A DNA stretch of 64,000 nt from Listeria costaricensis (GCF_900183385.1 NZ_FXUT01000018.1:1-64000), one strand, 5' to 3'; numbered from the stretch's first letter, positions 1-9,656 are shown. The notes: generated by a model not told the origin, from the sequence alone. A program made the numbers and translations.

Positions 1-1
1 G

Positions 2-256
2 AAATTAAATCTTGATTTTTTAATAATTACTATTGAAAGACAACACAATCCACAAAAAAAGGATTTATTAATAAGATTTTTATTTTTATTACTAGATAAT
101 GCTAAAATTGCTGTGAGTTCTTTTGGAGGTAGAAAATTAGTAGACTTAATGGAGCAACTTGATTCAAGGTCACAAAAAAAGCTTGCTAATCATCCAAACC
201 TATCAATTATTTTATCACCATTGGAAATTGAAGATTTAAAAAGAAAGATTGTTTAG
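2..256 (+). CDS. C-terminal part of an unidentified protein (cut by window edge)
   Basis: Reading frame 2 is open from the window edge to a TAG at 254-256 and gives about 84 residues; the start lies outside the window. The peptide has a leucine/phenylalanine-rich stretch (LLIRFLFLLLDNAKIAV), then a charged helical tail ending in IEDLKRKIV. Codon use is very AT-rich compared with the sugar genes to the right, which suggests a different origin. I do not recognise the family. It could be a small cytoplasmic helical protein from a mobile or surface-protein locus, but that is a guess. Confidence 0.5.
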   Translation, partial: KLNLDFLIITIERQHNPQKKDLLIRFLFLLLDNAKIAVSSFGGRKLVDLMEQLDSRSQKKLANHPNLSIILSPLEIEDLKRKIV

Positions 257-405
257 GGGGGATTATAAAGGTAGACTTTATTATTTAATTTTTTTATATG
301 CTCCAAGCTAGCTTTTTTTCTTTTTTGCATATTCTAAAGCTCTTGGCGATAGGTTTATATTTCACCTTAAAAAACTTTAATTTTGGTGTTGAATTTTAGA
401 CAGAG

Positions 406-444
406 AAAATAAGACATCAGGCAAATTGTCGGATGTCTTATTTT
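406..444. terminator. Bidirectional hairpin terminator
   Basis: AAAATAAGACATC at 406-418 is perfectly complementary to GATGTCTTATTTT at 432-444 (13 bp stem, 13 nt loop), with T-runs on both strands. It sits 20 bp past the stop codon of the minus-strand phospho-beta-glucosidase gene and can also end rightward transcription from the left-edge gene. The stretch 257-405 is AT-rich and holds no gene I can support. Confidence 0.85.
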
Positions 445-464
445 CGCCTATTCTTCACAAAAAA

Positions 465-1928
<1,464 letters not shown>

Positions 1929-1964
1929 TTATTCTCCTCTCATTCACTTTATTTTATAAAATCA

Positions 1965-3794
1965 TTAAACGGTAACTAAAAGTAAGTTATCTTGTGTATT
2001 TACAGTTTGTTGATTTGTTTTTTCAATAGCAGTTAATTCTGAACTATTTGTAATCACAATAGGTGTTACGATTGAAAATCCTTTTTCTTGAATGAATTTC
2101 ATATCAAAGTCGAGCAAAAGCTGCCCTTTCTTAATTCTATCGCCTTGCTGTATATGGGCGGTAAATCCTTCTCCGTTCAGCTGCACAGTGTTCATGCCAA
2201 CATGAATGAGCATTTCTACGCCGTTATCTGCGGTTAAGCCGATTGCATGTTTTGTAGGGAAAAGTGTGCTGACTACACCGTCAAATGGTGCAAATACCTG
2301 CCCTTTAGTTGGCAAAACAGCCATTCCTTGACCCAGAAGACCTTCTGAAAAAGCTTGATCTTCAACTTGGGTTAGAGGAATAACGTCTCCTTCGACAGGC
2401 GGGCTGATTTCAAATACAGTATCTTCAACCGGTTCTTTATATAGTATGAAAGTTAAGATAAATGTGACAACAAAACCAATAGCCACACCGATAAGCATCC
2501 AAATAAAGCCTGAAATAGGGGTACCGATAAAGGCTGGTAAGGATAGCAATCCTGTATTTCCAAGCGTTACATAAACGGTGGCGTTTCCAAGCCCAGCGAT
2601 AGCTGCCCCAATAAAGCTGCCCGCCATGGAAGCATACATAGGTGTTTTATATTTGATATTTACCCCGTACATGGCTGGTTCAATAATCCCGCTTAAAAGA
2701 GCTGTGATGGAGCAAGTAATGGCGGTAGATTTGACTTGAGAATTTTTGCTTTTTAAACCAACAGCTAAGCTAGCGACACCTTGATTGACACAAGCTATCA
2801 CGGCTGCCGGAGAGAAAAATGATTCTGTGCCAGTGGTTGTAATAGTGTTAACCACATAAGGCAGAAATGCAGTGTGCATGCCTGTCATAACAACTAATGG
2901 ATAGATAGCAGCAAAAATGGCAACCCCTACAAATCCAATGGTATCATATACCCAAATCATTATTTCGGATAGATAATTGCCAAGGATTGAGCCAATTGGT
3001 CCTAAGATAATAAGTGCTAATGGAACCATGATTAAGATGGTCAATAAGGGCTCTAACATAACGCGTAAGGAACTAGGGGAATGCTTGGCAATAAACTTCT
3101 CAATGGGAGCCATTAGGAGAACAGTTAAGATAATTGGAAAGACTGAATTACCATAAGTAACTCCTAGAACAGGTATTCCAAAAATATTTAAAGCGGTTCC
3201 ACTTGTAACAGTTTCAATAAAGGCTGGTGCTAAAAAGACACCCCCCATCATCATTCCAAGGGCTGGATTTGCTCCAAATTTCTTGGCGGCTGCATGGCCA
3301 ATGAAAATTGGTAGGAAGTAAAAACCTGCATCACCAACAAACGTGAGAATAATATTTATAGATGATTCTGCACTTGTAAGACCGGTCATCAAGAGAATCG
3401 ATGCGATCAATTTAATAAATCCAGCGGCTATCAAAATAGGCAGGATAGGAATGATACATCCGGATATAGCATCAAAAATCATTGTAATGGAAAATTTTCG
3501 CTTTGATTTAGCCTGTGAAGTAGAGGTTTCATCGCCTAAACCACTTTTTTTCTGAATCAAGGCATAGGCATCACTGACATCTTGGCCGATGATGATCTGC
3601 AACTGCTTGCCAGACCATTGTATGCCCATGACGCCATTAATTTTTTCAATTTCTTTAGCATTAACTTTGTTGATATCCCTAACATTGAAACGTAAACGAG
3701 TCATACAGTGTAAAAATGATTCTACATTATCATTTCCCCCAACTAAATCCACCACTCGATTTGAGAGGTCTTCAAATTTACCAGCTTTACTCAT
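1965..3794 (-). CDS. PTS beta-glucoside-type EIIBCA permease
   Basis: Membrane phosphotransferase permease with fused domains in the order EIIB-EIIC-EIIA. EIIB lies at about 1-90, with phospho-cysteine C30 in ESFLHCMTRLRF. EIIC is multispanning (about 105-455) and contains the conserved GxTxxxEPAMYG-type segment. EIIA is glucose-type (about 480-605), with the active histidine in LIHVGMNTVQLNG. I take the ATG at 3794, preceded by GAGGTG seven bases upstream; an in-frame TTG one codon earlier is less well spaced. It follows rpiB by 112 bp and precedes the phospho-beta-glucosidase gene. In L. monocytogenes a similar cassette (lmo0734-lmo0739, from memory) is linked to D-allose use, so allose or a beta-alloside may be transported here. 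Confidence 0.93.
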   Translation of the reverse strand: MSKAGKFEDLSNRVVDLVGGNDNVESFLHCMTRLRFNVRDINKVNAKEIEKINGVMGIQWSGKQLQIIIGQDVSDAYALIQKKSGLGDETSTSQAKSKRKFSITMIFDAISGCIIPILPILIAAGFIKLIASILLMTGLTSAESSINIILTFVGDAGFYFLPIFIGHAAAKKFGANPALGMMMGGVFLAPAFIETVTSGTALNIFGIPVLGVTYGNSVFPIILTVLLMAPIEKFIAKHSPSSLRVMLEPLLTILIMVPLALIILGPIGSILGNYLSEIMIWVYDTIGFVGVAIFAAIYPLVVMTGMHTAFLPYVVNTITTTGTESFFSPAAVIACVNQGVASLAVGLKSKNSQVKSTAITCSITALLSGIIEPAMYGVNIKYKTPMYASMAGSFIGAAIAGLGNATVYVTLGNTGLLSLPAFIGTPISGFIWMLIGVAIGFVVTFILTFILYKEPVEDTVFEISPPVEGDVIPLTQVEDQAFSEGLLGQGMAVLPTKGQVFAPFDGVVSTLFPTKHAIGLTADNGVEMLIHVGMNTVQLNGEGFTAHIQQGDRIKKGQLLLDFDMKFIQEKGFSIVTPIVITNSSELTAIEKTNQQTVNTQDNLLLVTV

Positions 3795-3906
3795 CAATTG
3801 TCACCTCTTTAACTATTTTGTTGATTCTCAGAAATTAATTAGTAAGTATTTTTATGAAATATAATCAATTTGACGGAGAGCAGTTTATAAAGAGAGTATT
3901 TCTAAC

Positions 3907-4356
3907 TTATTGATTGTTTTCCTGCTCAATTCCTGCGATCATTTCAATGCGTTTGGCGTGACGTCCACCTTCAAATTCAGCATCCAGCCACTCTTTCACA
4001 ATCATTTTAGCCAGCTCGGAGCCAATGACCCTTGAGCCGAATGCCAAAATATTGGTATTGTTGTGCTCGCGGGAAAGTTTTGCCGAGTAGGGTTCGCTAC
4101 AGACAACGGCGCGGATGCCAGCCACTTTGTTGGCGGAAATGGAAATGCCAACACCGGTCCCACAAATAAGTACACCCAAATCGTGTGTTTTATTAGCGAC
4201 ACTTTTGGCCACTTTTTCACCATAAATCGGATAATCCGTTCGTTCTGTACTGAATGGACCGAAATCCTCCACGGTATGTCCTAATTCTTCTAAATAAGCG
4301 ATAATGACAGGCTTTAATTCTATGCCAACGTGATCGCTGCCGATTGCAATGTTCAT
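3907..4356 (-). CDS. rpiB: Ribose-5-phosphate / allose-6-phosphate isomerase, RpiB family
   Basis: 149 aa protein of the RpiB/LacAB family. It carries the N-terminal GSDHVG motif and the catalytic-loop cysteine C65 in LICGTGVG. RpiB enzymes isomerise ribose-5-P and, in several bacteria, allose-6-P to allulose-6-P. The gene overlaps the preceding epimerase gene by 4 bp (ATGA at 4353-4356), so the two are translationally coupled. The pair could convert allose-6-P through allulose-6-P to fructose-6-P without a kinase, because the following EIIBCA would phosphorylate the sugar on entry. A plain pentose phosphate role cannot be excluded. Confidence 0.9.
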   Translation of the reverse strand: MNIAIGSDHVGIELKPVIIAYLEELGHTVEDFGPFSTERTDYPIYGEKVAKSVANKTHDLGVLICGTGVGISISANKVAGIRAVVCSEPYSAKLSREHNNTNILAFGSRVIGSELAKMIVKEWLDAEFEGGRHAKRIEMIAGIEQENNQ

Positions 4357-5036
4357 GATTTAACCTCCAACTGATCGATTTCATTTGATCCGTGTAATTC
4401 TTTGACGATTTCCTGATAGGATATTTGCTTGCCGAAAAGAGCGGAAGTACCGAGAACAAACCCTTGAACGCCTTTTACGGATAAGCTTTCAACTTTTTCG
4501 GCGGAAATGGCGCCATCTACCATAATGGTAAAAGCAAGTTCTTCTTTTAATGCAGCTAATTGTTCGATTTTTTTATCGACAAAAGGTAGATATTTTTGAC
4601 CTGCAAAGCCGGGATTAACAGTCATAACCATCACAAAATCGGTTAGGTGTAGCAGTTCGCGGATGCTTGCGAGGGATGTACCAGGGTTTATCGCGATGCC
4701 AGCCTGTTTTCCTTTAGCTTTGATCATGGCAAGTGTTCGAGTTGGATGGAGATCCGCCTCTGGATGAAAATAAATAATGTCAGCGCCCATATCAGCAAAT
4801 TTTTCAACATAGCGGCCAGGCTGATCGATCATTAAATGAACATCAACACGCTGTTTAGTCGTTTTGCGGACGAGCTCAAAATCTTGCAGTCCCATTCCGA
4901 AGTTTGGGACAAATGTACCGTCCATGATATCCATGTGGAAAATATCAACTCCTGCTGCATCAAGTTGTTTGGTCTCTTCTTCAAGATTCGCAAAGTTTGC
5001 GCACATCATGGAAGGACAGATGATTCGGTTTGTCAT
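4353..5036 (-). CDS. Ribulose-phosphate / D-allulose-6-phosphate 3-epimerase family
   Basis: 227 aa TIM-barrel protein of the ribulose-phosphate 3-epimerase family. Motifs are ICPSMMCANF near the N-terminus, HMDIMDGTFVPNFG (metal-binding Asp), VHLMI, MTVNPGFAGQKY and the C-terminal VDGAIS. The context with RpiB and a sugar PTS favours an AlsE-like role (allulose-6-P to fructose-6-P) over a housekeeping pentose role. I chose the ATG at 5036 with AAAGGAG nine bases upstream; the TTG at 5045 would abut its own ribosome site. It is the first gene of the four-gene minus-strand operon, divergent from the LacI gene. Confidence 0.88.
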   Translation of the reverse strand: MTNRIICPSMMCANFANLEEETKQLDAAGVDIFHMDIMDGTFVPNFGMGLQDFELVRKTTKQRVDVHLMIDQPGRYVEKFADMGADIIYFHPEADLHPTRTLAMIKAKGKQAGIAINPGTSLASIRELLHLTDFVMVMTVNPGFAGQKYLPFVDKKIEQLAALKEELAFTIMVDGAISAEKVESLSVKGVQGFVLGTSALFGKQISYQEIVKELHGSNEIDQLEVKS

Positions 5037-5101
5037 CAGTTTCAACTCCTTTTGCGGTATCGATTACTCAATGGTTAAAAAAATAACCCGTTTATAAATG
5101 A

Positions 5102-5113
5102 GTAAACGTTTTC
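5102..5113. promoter_or_regulatory. Probable LacI-type operator
   Basis: GTAAACGTTTTC is an imperfect palindrome centred on CG, typical of LacI/GalR-family sites. It lies about 10 bp downstream of the -10 box of the leftward operon promoter, where a repressor would block transcription. The adjacent divergent LacI-family gene is the likely binder; CcpA is an alternative because the sequence is also cre-like. Confidence 0.55.
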
Positions 5114-5122
5114 CTTGAGTTC

Positions 5123-5151
5123 AATATAGCACTTCCAAAAAAGCTTGTCAA
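5123..5151 (-). promoter_or_regulatory. Sigma-A promoter of the allose-type operon
   Basis: On the minus strand TTGACA (5151-5146), a 17 bp spacer and TATATT (5128-5123) form a near-consensus vegetative promoter, about 87 bp upstream of the epimerase start codon. The operator-like palindrome at 5102-5113 is just downstream. Confidence 0.75.
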
Positions 5152-5207
5152 TAACCTAATTTATAAAAGATGGAAACTTGTCATCACAGAAAATATATGA
5201 GAAAATA

Positions 5208-5234
5208 CGAGTAAATAGTGAGAACGATTACTCG
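5208..5234. repeat. Inverted repeat CGAGTAA-N13-TTACTCG
   Basis: Perfect 7 bp arms at 5208-5214 and 5228-5234 flank 13 bases, ending 13 bp before the LacI gene start codon. It may be an autoregulatory operator or a leader hairpin. The related half-site GAGTAA occurs next to the operator at 5102. Function is unproven. Confidence 0.4.
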
Positions 5235-5247
5235 CAGAGGTGATGAA

Positions 5248-6249
5248 ATGAAAAAAACTTCAATTAAGGATATAGCGCGGTTGAGCGGGGTTTCTGTCGC
5301 GACGGTTTCTCGTGTTATCAATAATAATGGACGTTTTTCAGAAGAGACGCGTCAAAAAGTTCTACAGGTGATCGAGGAAACGGGTTATCAAATGAACTTC
5401 AGTGCGAAAAGCTTACGAATGAATAAATCATTTTCCGTAGGTATATTGGTACCGGATATCAGCAATCATTTTTTCGCCGATGTCGTTCAGAAAATTGAAG
5501 AGATCCTGTTTGAAAAAGGCTATTCGACGATTATCTGCAATACGGCGCGCAATTTCGAAAAGGAGCAGGCCTATTTGAAGATGCTTGAGAGCAAGACGGT
5601 TGACGGTCTGATTGTGATTTCCGGTGCGGATGAATTTGGACTTCATTTGAATGATACGGAAAAAGCCACGCCTTACATTTGTATTGACCGTGAGCCTAAA
5701 GAGCGCGATAAAACGATTTTTATTTCTTCCAATCATTATCAGGGGGCTTTTGAGGCGACAGAAGAGTTGCTTCAAAATGGTGTAAAAACGCCCGTTATTG
5801 TTATGCACAAGCGAATTTCATCGTCTTCCAAAGAACGGCTGAAGGGTTTTCGGGATGCCCTAAAGAAGAATTCCATTTTTGAAGAAAATATTTTGAAACT
5901 GGATTTGCAGGCTGAGGATTCTGGTGTGAGAATTGAACAGTATTTCAAGCAGCACACAGAAGTTGATGGGGTATTTGCAATTAACGATTCAATTGCGATG
6001 GAGCTTTTACTAGCCTTGCCGCGAATTGGAAAGCAGGTACCAGAGGACGTCAAGATTGTAGGATTTGATGACACCCCTCAGGCGCGCATTTCCCATCCAA
6101 CACTGAGCTCTGTTCGACAAAATTCAGATTTGCTTGCTGAACTGGCAGTGGAGAATCTACTAGAAATCATGAACAATCCGGCATTTCCGAAAGGGCTTGA
6201 GAAAATCGTGCCTGTCGAGCTTGTGATTCGTGCGTCTAGTCGGATGTGA
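5248..6249 (+). CDS. LacI-family transcriptional regulator
   Basis: 333 aa DNA-binding regulator. The helix-turn-helix is at about residues 3-25 (IKDIARLSGVSVATVSRVIN), then a hinge helix, then a periplasmic-binding-protein-like sensor domain (about 60-330) with GLIVISG, CIDREP and VGFDDTPQA segments typical of LacI/RbsR proteins. I chose ATG 5248 with AGAGGTGAT just upstream, not the GTG at 5218. It is transcribed divergently from the epimerase-RpiB-PTS-glucosidase operon and probably represses that operon through the site at 5102-5113. The inducer is probably a sugar or sugar phosphate of the allose/beta-glucoside pathway. Confidence 0.92.
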   Translation: MKKTSIKDIARLSGVSVATVSRVINNNGRFSEETRQKVLQVIEETGYQMNFSAKSLRMNKSFSVGILVPDISNHFFADVVQKIEEILFEKGYSTIICNTARNFEKEQAYLKMLESKTVDGLIVISGADEFGLHLNDTEKATPYICIDREPKERDKTIFISSNHYQGAFEATEELLQNGVKTPVIVMHKRISSSSKERLKGFRDALKKNSIFEENILKLDLQAEDSGVRIEQYFKQHTEVDGVFAINDSIAMELLLALPRIGKQVPEDVKIVGFDDTPQARISHPTLSSVRQNSDLLAELAVENLLEIMNNPAFPKGLEKIVPVELVIRASSRM

Positions 6250-6326
6250 AAAAATATTGATTTAAAGTTATAGTAAGTATGAAAATAGATGATCGGATAA
6301 AAACACAGATCAAGCTCCAAGTCCAT

Positions 6327-6348
6327 CCAAAGACTTTTTGGGGTTTTT
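6327..6348 (+). terminator. Weak terminator after the LacI gene
   Basis: CCAAA (6327-6331) pairs with TTTGG (6337-6341) and is followed by GGTTTTTT. The stem is only 5 bp, but it is suitably placed 78 bp after the stop codon. Confidence 0.4.
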
Positions 6349-6499
6349 TCGTTGGTTAGATTGCTGCCGTTTGCTAATCATAGCAGCAAGGCAAGGATAT
6401 TAATTTTTCGTGCTCGTACAGAAGCTTAGATAACAGCATCTCTGTGCGGATAGGTTAAAATTTAGATGGATATTCAAAAGTAGATAATGCCTTCCATTG

Positions 6500-6528
6500 T
6501 TTACAAAATAATCATTGATGGGTATAAT
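6500..6528 (+). promoter_or_regulatory. Strong sigma-A-like promoter of a candidate small RNA
   Basis: TTTACA at 6500-6505, a 17 bp spacer and TATAAT at 6523-6528. No protein gene of normal size follows; the transcript would end at the strong hairpin at 6609-6653. Confidence 0.75.
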
Positions 6529-6534
6529 ATAAAA

Positions 6535-6659
6535 GAAAAGAGAGTCATGCGTGAACATGCCCCCTCACAACAACACCGCTTCAAAGACGGTAACCATATA
6601 TGAGAATGAATAATCATCTTTCCTCACTCGGTCAAAGTGTAAAGATGATTATTTTTTTT
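6535..6659 (+). ncRNA. Candidate small RNA with C-rich loop and strong terminator
   Basis: A predicted transcript of about 125 nt runs from a good promoter to a 12 bp perfect hairpin (AATAATCATCTT at 6609-6620 with AAGATGATTATT at 6642-6653) followed by eight T. Inside, GTGA (6551-6554) can pair with TCAC (6565-6568), exposing a loop that includes CCCCC (6560-6564). ACCG (6575-6578) can pair with CGGT (6588-6591). Exposed C-runs that pair with Shine-Dalgarno sequences are a feature of Firmicute regulatory RNAs such as RsaE/RoxS and LhrC. Two overlapping 18-codon ORFs exist (ATG 6547 to TGA 6603, ATG 6557 to TAA 6613), but neither has a well-spaced ribosome site. I do not recognise the RNA. 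Confidence 0.6.
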
Positions 6660-6807
6660 GCTTGTGATCAGAGTCAAGTATCAGCACAACCAATGTCGCA
6701 AAAGCGATCATTAAGGTCAGCTATTTTTTGTAAGAGGAGAAGCGCAGGTGGAACATGAATGAGGTTTTGATTTAATGAACTAGGCGAGGTTGACAATTTT
6801 CCGAAAT

Positions 6808-6855
6808 AATACAGACCAGAAAACGCGTTAGCTTGTTTTTTGATCTGTATTTTTA
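6808..6855 (+). terminator. Possible terminator in the gap before the isomerase gene
   Basis: AATACAGA (6808-6815) pairs with TCTGTATT (6844-6851), followed by TTT. It lies in 6660-6907, where I find no supported gene. It may end leftover transcription from the small RNA region or serve the minus-strand isomerase gene, though the U-tract is better on the plus strand. Confidence 0.4.
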
Positions 6856-6907
6856 CGCAAATGAGTAGTTTGTGCGCTAGCTTTCAAGTGAGATTAAGGT
6901 TGCTTCA

Positions 6908-8650
6908 TTACCGCACAAACGCCTGAATAACCGCAATCTCTGTGCCGTCGGGTTTTGTATGCCGAATTCGATATTTTCCAACTGCAGCCGGAACGATGAA
7001 AGTTTCGCCATAGTGGACGATGAACGGGGGGAAAGTGCCGTCAAGGCTTTCGACCGCGGCTTCATTGCCTTCCACTAAATTCAGCATATTGACACTGCCA
7101 TGTGTGGAAAGCGTTGCCGAATCTTTCAGCCAGTGTCGCTCTGTCTCAATAAATTCCAATTCATGGAGACCCGTTCTTTCCGAGCGGACGCCACTTTGTT
7201 CAGCAAGATTTTCAAATGGCTGGTCGGCACGGACAATCAAATTTTGTTCGACATAGGCTGTATCTCGCGTGATGTCAATATTGGCAACTCCGTGGTTGAT
7301 GTGGACGGGACGTGGAATGCCATCAAGCCCTGTGCGGCCCCAGTCCCATAACTTGAATGTGAAAATATAAGGCGTGGCGCTGATTTCAAGGACGACTGTA
7401 TCCGGCCCGCCGCAATGGATCGTCCCGGCAGGAATGGAGATGTGGTCGTGTTTTCTTACAGGAAATTCGTTGATGTATTTCTCATCGGGAAAACGATAGC
7501 CGCCAGCTTCGGCACGCTTCAAATCGGCGGATAGCTCGTCCAGTGTGGCATCTTCCTTTACACCCAGATAAATCGTCGAGCGGTCGGTTGCTTGGAGAAT
7601 ATAATAGCTTTCATCCTGTGTGTAAGGCATGCCAAATTGTTCCTGAATATACTCGGTTCGTGGATGAACTTGGAGGCTCAAATTACCGCCGCCCATGGTG
7701 TCGAGATAATCAAATCGAATCGGAAATTCCGTGCCAAAACGTGCGTGGACGCTTGGCCCAAGCAGGTCATCAGGCTCGCTGAAAACAAGGTTGATGGCGG
7801 GAATTTCCACTTTTGTGCCGTCAAAATTGAACAACAGGCTGTTTTCTTCCGGCACTCCGTCGAATGCCCAGCCGAAATTGTCGGCAGTTGGATCGAGCGC
7901 AAAATTTTTTTTCATCCACTGGCCGCCCCAAACGCTGGCATCGAAATAGGGGACAAGACGGAATGGCTGTGTCACGGCCTGCTTTAGTGCGCCTCGGTAG
8001 GCATCACCATCGACCATTTTTGGCGCCATTTTTTGATTAGTGTCAAGCAGGAAATCAAGCCGGTCGAAGCAGGCTTTCTTTTGCCGATCGGCCATGCGCC
8101 ATTCAAAAAAGTATCCGCGTTTGAATTTTCGCAAAGCATCTTCCAGAGCATTGTCCGTTTTCCAATTGGTCAGCTTTTCATAACGGAAGCGGCACTGGAT
8201 TTCCCACCTGGTGAGATCGGCGTAAATGAGAATATCCGGTTCGGCTAGCAGGGTCGCCCCAAAGCCGAATAGAATGACGAGACCCTGCGTGATTTCCAAA
8301 ATGTGCATTTCCGCCTCCTGCCGTTTCTTGGAGCTTAAGAATTGGTCGATCGTATAGTGTGACATGATGCCAAAAACGCGATCGTCTGTCATATAATCTT
8401 TGATGCGCTCCTGTACTCGGGCAGTTGTATCAGTATAATCATCGGCATCCAGAACGAGGGCGGGATCAAGCTTTGAGAACAGTTCAGCTTTCAATTCCTC
8501 CTTGTTCACGCCGGGATAGCATTCAACAGTCAGGATGGTGACCGCTTTTTTGAATTGGCTACTTTTTTGTTTGATAGCTGAGGCGATTTGCCCGTAGCCA
8601 TCCAGGGCGGAAGCGGACACCGGAATTTCCGGTTTTAAATTATAGGTCAT
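6908..8650 (-). CDS. Class I mannose-6-phosphate isomerase fused to a kinase-like N-terminal domain
   Basis: 580 aa, nearly twice the length of simple bacterial ManA. The C-terminal part (about 225-580) is a cupin-type phosphomannose isomerase with zinc-site segments SLQVHP and GTIHCGG; it interconverts mannose-6-P and fructose-6-P. The N-terminal part (about 1-215) resembles P-loop sugar/nucleoside kinases in layout (a strand followed by ECYPGVNKEEL, later DILIYADLTRWEIQCRFR), but the GxxxxGK[ST] loop is absent, so kinase activity is unlikely. ATG start with AAAGGA upstream. It lies downstream of the RpiR gene on the same strand, next to the mannosylglycerate-type PTS and MngB-like genes, whose product would be its substrate. 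Isomerase function is well supported; the N-terminal role is unknown. Confidence 0.85.
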   Translation of the reverse strand: MTYNLKPEIPVSASALDGYGQIASAIKQKSSQFKKAVTILTVECYPGVNKEELKAELFSKLDPALVLDADDYTDTTARVQERIKDYMTDDRVFGIMSHYTIDQFLSSKKRQEAEMHILEITQGLVILFGFGATLLAEPDILIYADLTRWEIQCRFRYEKLTNWKTDNALEDALRKFKRGYFFEWRMADRQKKACFDRLDFLLDTNQKMAPKMVDGDAYRGALKQAVTQPFRLVPYFDASVWGGQWMKKNFALDPTADNFGWAFDGVPEENSLLFNFDGTKVEIPAINLVFSEPDDLLGPSVHARFGTEFPIRFDYLDTMGGGNLSLQVHPRTEYIQEQFGMPYTQDESYYILQATDRSTIYLGVKEDATLDELSADLKRAEAGGYRFPDEKYINEFPVRKHDHISIPAGTIHCGGPDTVVLEISATPYIFTFKLWDWGRTGLDGIPRPVHINHGVANIDITRDTAYVEQNLIVRADQPFENLAEQSGVRSERTGLHELEFIETERHWLKDSATLSTHGSVNMLNLVEGNEAAVESLDGTFPPFIVHYGETFIVPAAVGKYRIRHTKPDGTEIAVIQAFVR

Positions 8651-8765
8651 CTGTTTCCAATTCCTTTCATCGTGATTTTCATATCGCCCTTATTTTAGTA
8701 TGACGTTGGGGAATTGTCACTGCTTTCTATTGTCTTTTTTTTCTAATACAATGCGAACTTTAAAG

Positions 8766-8808
8766 CGAAAAGACACATGCCTTTTTGAACGGAGCACGTG
8801 TCTTTTCG
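8766..8808 (-). terminator. Hairpin between the RpiR and isomerase genes
   Basis: CGAAAAGACACATGC (8766-8780) pairs with GCACGTGTCTTTTCG (8794-8808), a 15 bp stem with one G-U. It lies 11 bp past the RpiR stop codon and should reduce readthrough into the isomerase gene. That gene has its own plausible promoter upstream of 8650 (GTGACA, 17 bp, TAAAAT on the minus strand). Confidence 0.65.
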
Positions 8809-8818
8809 TGTGGAAAAA

Positions 8819-9559
8819 TTATTTTTTAGCAATGTGATGATAGGTATTTAAAACGAGATCGATCACAAACAAAAGCGGTGTGTGATGGTAAGGAACCTGA
8901 CTGCTTGCCACTTCTTCATTCGATGCGTAGATGGTCATTCCCGCAAATTGTGACATTGGGGCGGACGGAGAGCTTGTGATCAGGACTGTTTCGATAAAAT
9001 TAAATTTTAGACTTTCGGTTAGGCTCAACAGGTCTTTCGTGCGGCCATTCTGGGAAATAATAATGACCAGATCATCTTTGGTGACGATCTTGGACAGGAT
9101 GCCGACCAGAAAGGAATCGTAAGTCATGAAGCAGCTTTTATTTTCCTGCGTCAGCATTTTGATGAAATATTCGCCGATAATTTTGGTCATTCCAAGGCAG
9201 ACCACATAGACGCGCGGCGTGTAAAAAATTTTCTTGGCCAGCCGGAGAATTTTCCCCTGATCGATCTCTTGGATACTTTCCGTGATGTAGCGGCTGAATT
9301 GCTGTGAAAGCTCTGTCGGGTCGTCTTTGGGTGTCTGTTTTGTCGCAAGTTGGTACTTTAATTCGGAAAAACCAGTGAAGCCCAGCTTGTGACAGGTTCG
9401 GATGACGGTTGTCGAGCTGACATTGTTCTCAAAAGCGATTTCCGAAACAGTCAGCCGCCGAAGCGATTCCAAGTGGTCGTTTAGAAAGAAAAAGATTTTT
9501 TTCTCGGACGAACTCAGTGTTTCAAATTGATTGGCATAGTTTTGCATTAAAGAAGTCAA
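8819..9559 (-). CDS. RpiR-family transcriptional regulator (HTH plus SIS domain)
   Basis: 246 aa. The N-terminal HTH_6 domain covers about residues 1-75 (recognition region NNVSSTTVIRTCHKLGFTGFSELK). The C-terminal SIS domain (about 110-235) includes VVCLGMTKIIGEYF and ISQNGRTKDLL and would bind a phosphosugar. I chose the TTG at 9559, with GGAGGCG seven bases upstream; the longer reading frame to 9700 has no ribosome site. It is divergent from the EIIABC and GH38 genes and upstream of the mannose-6-P isomerase gene, so it probably controls this mannosylglycerate-type regulon in response to a mannose phosphate ester. Confidence 0.88.
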   Translation of the reverse strand: MTSLMQNYANQFETLSSSEKKIFFFLNDHLESLRRLTVSEIAFENNVSSTTVIRTCHKLGFTGFSELKYQLATKQTPKDDPTELSQQFSRYITESIQEIDQGKILRLAKKIFYTPRVYVVCLGMTKIIGEYFIKMLTQENKSCFMTYDSFLVGILSKIVTKDDLVIIISQNGRTKDLLSLTESLKFNFIETVLITSSPSAPMSQFAGMTIYASNEEVASSQVPYHHTPLLFVIDLVLNTYHHIAKK

Positions 9560-9592
9560 TTTTGCGCCTCCATTCTCGACAATGTATGAAAG

Positions 9593-9605
9593 TACGATAA
9601 TCGTA
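9593..9605. promoter_or_regulatory. Palindrome TACGAT-A-ATCGTA, possible RpiR operator
   Basis: A perfect 6 bp inverted repeat around a single A lies in the divergent region between the RpiR gene and the EIIABC gene, 34 bp upstream of the RpiR start. Position and symmetry suggest an operator, probably autoregulatory. Confidence 0.45.
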
Positions 9606-9637
9606 TTTTTCACACAATTCATCCATGGTATAACAGT

Positions 9638-9656
9638 ATTGTAAGCGCTATACAAT
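9638..9656. promoter_or_regulatory. Operator-like palindrome ATTGTA-N7-TACAAT
   Basis: ATTGTAAGCGCTATACAAT has perfect 6 bp arms around 7 bases, with an AAGCGCT core that also resembles a cre box. Related sites occur at 14493-14515 and 21940-21954, both near the second mannoside module. It could bind the GntR/UTRA regulator at 21157-21888, or CcpA. Confidence 0.5.
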
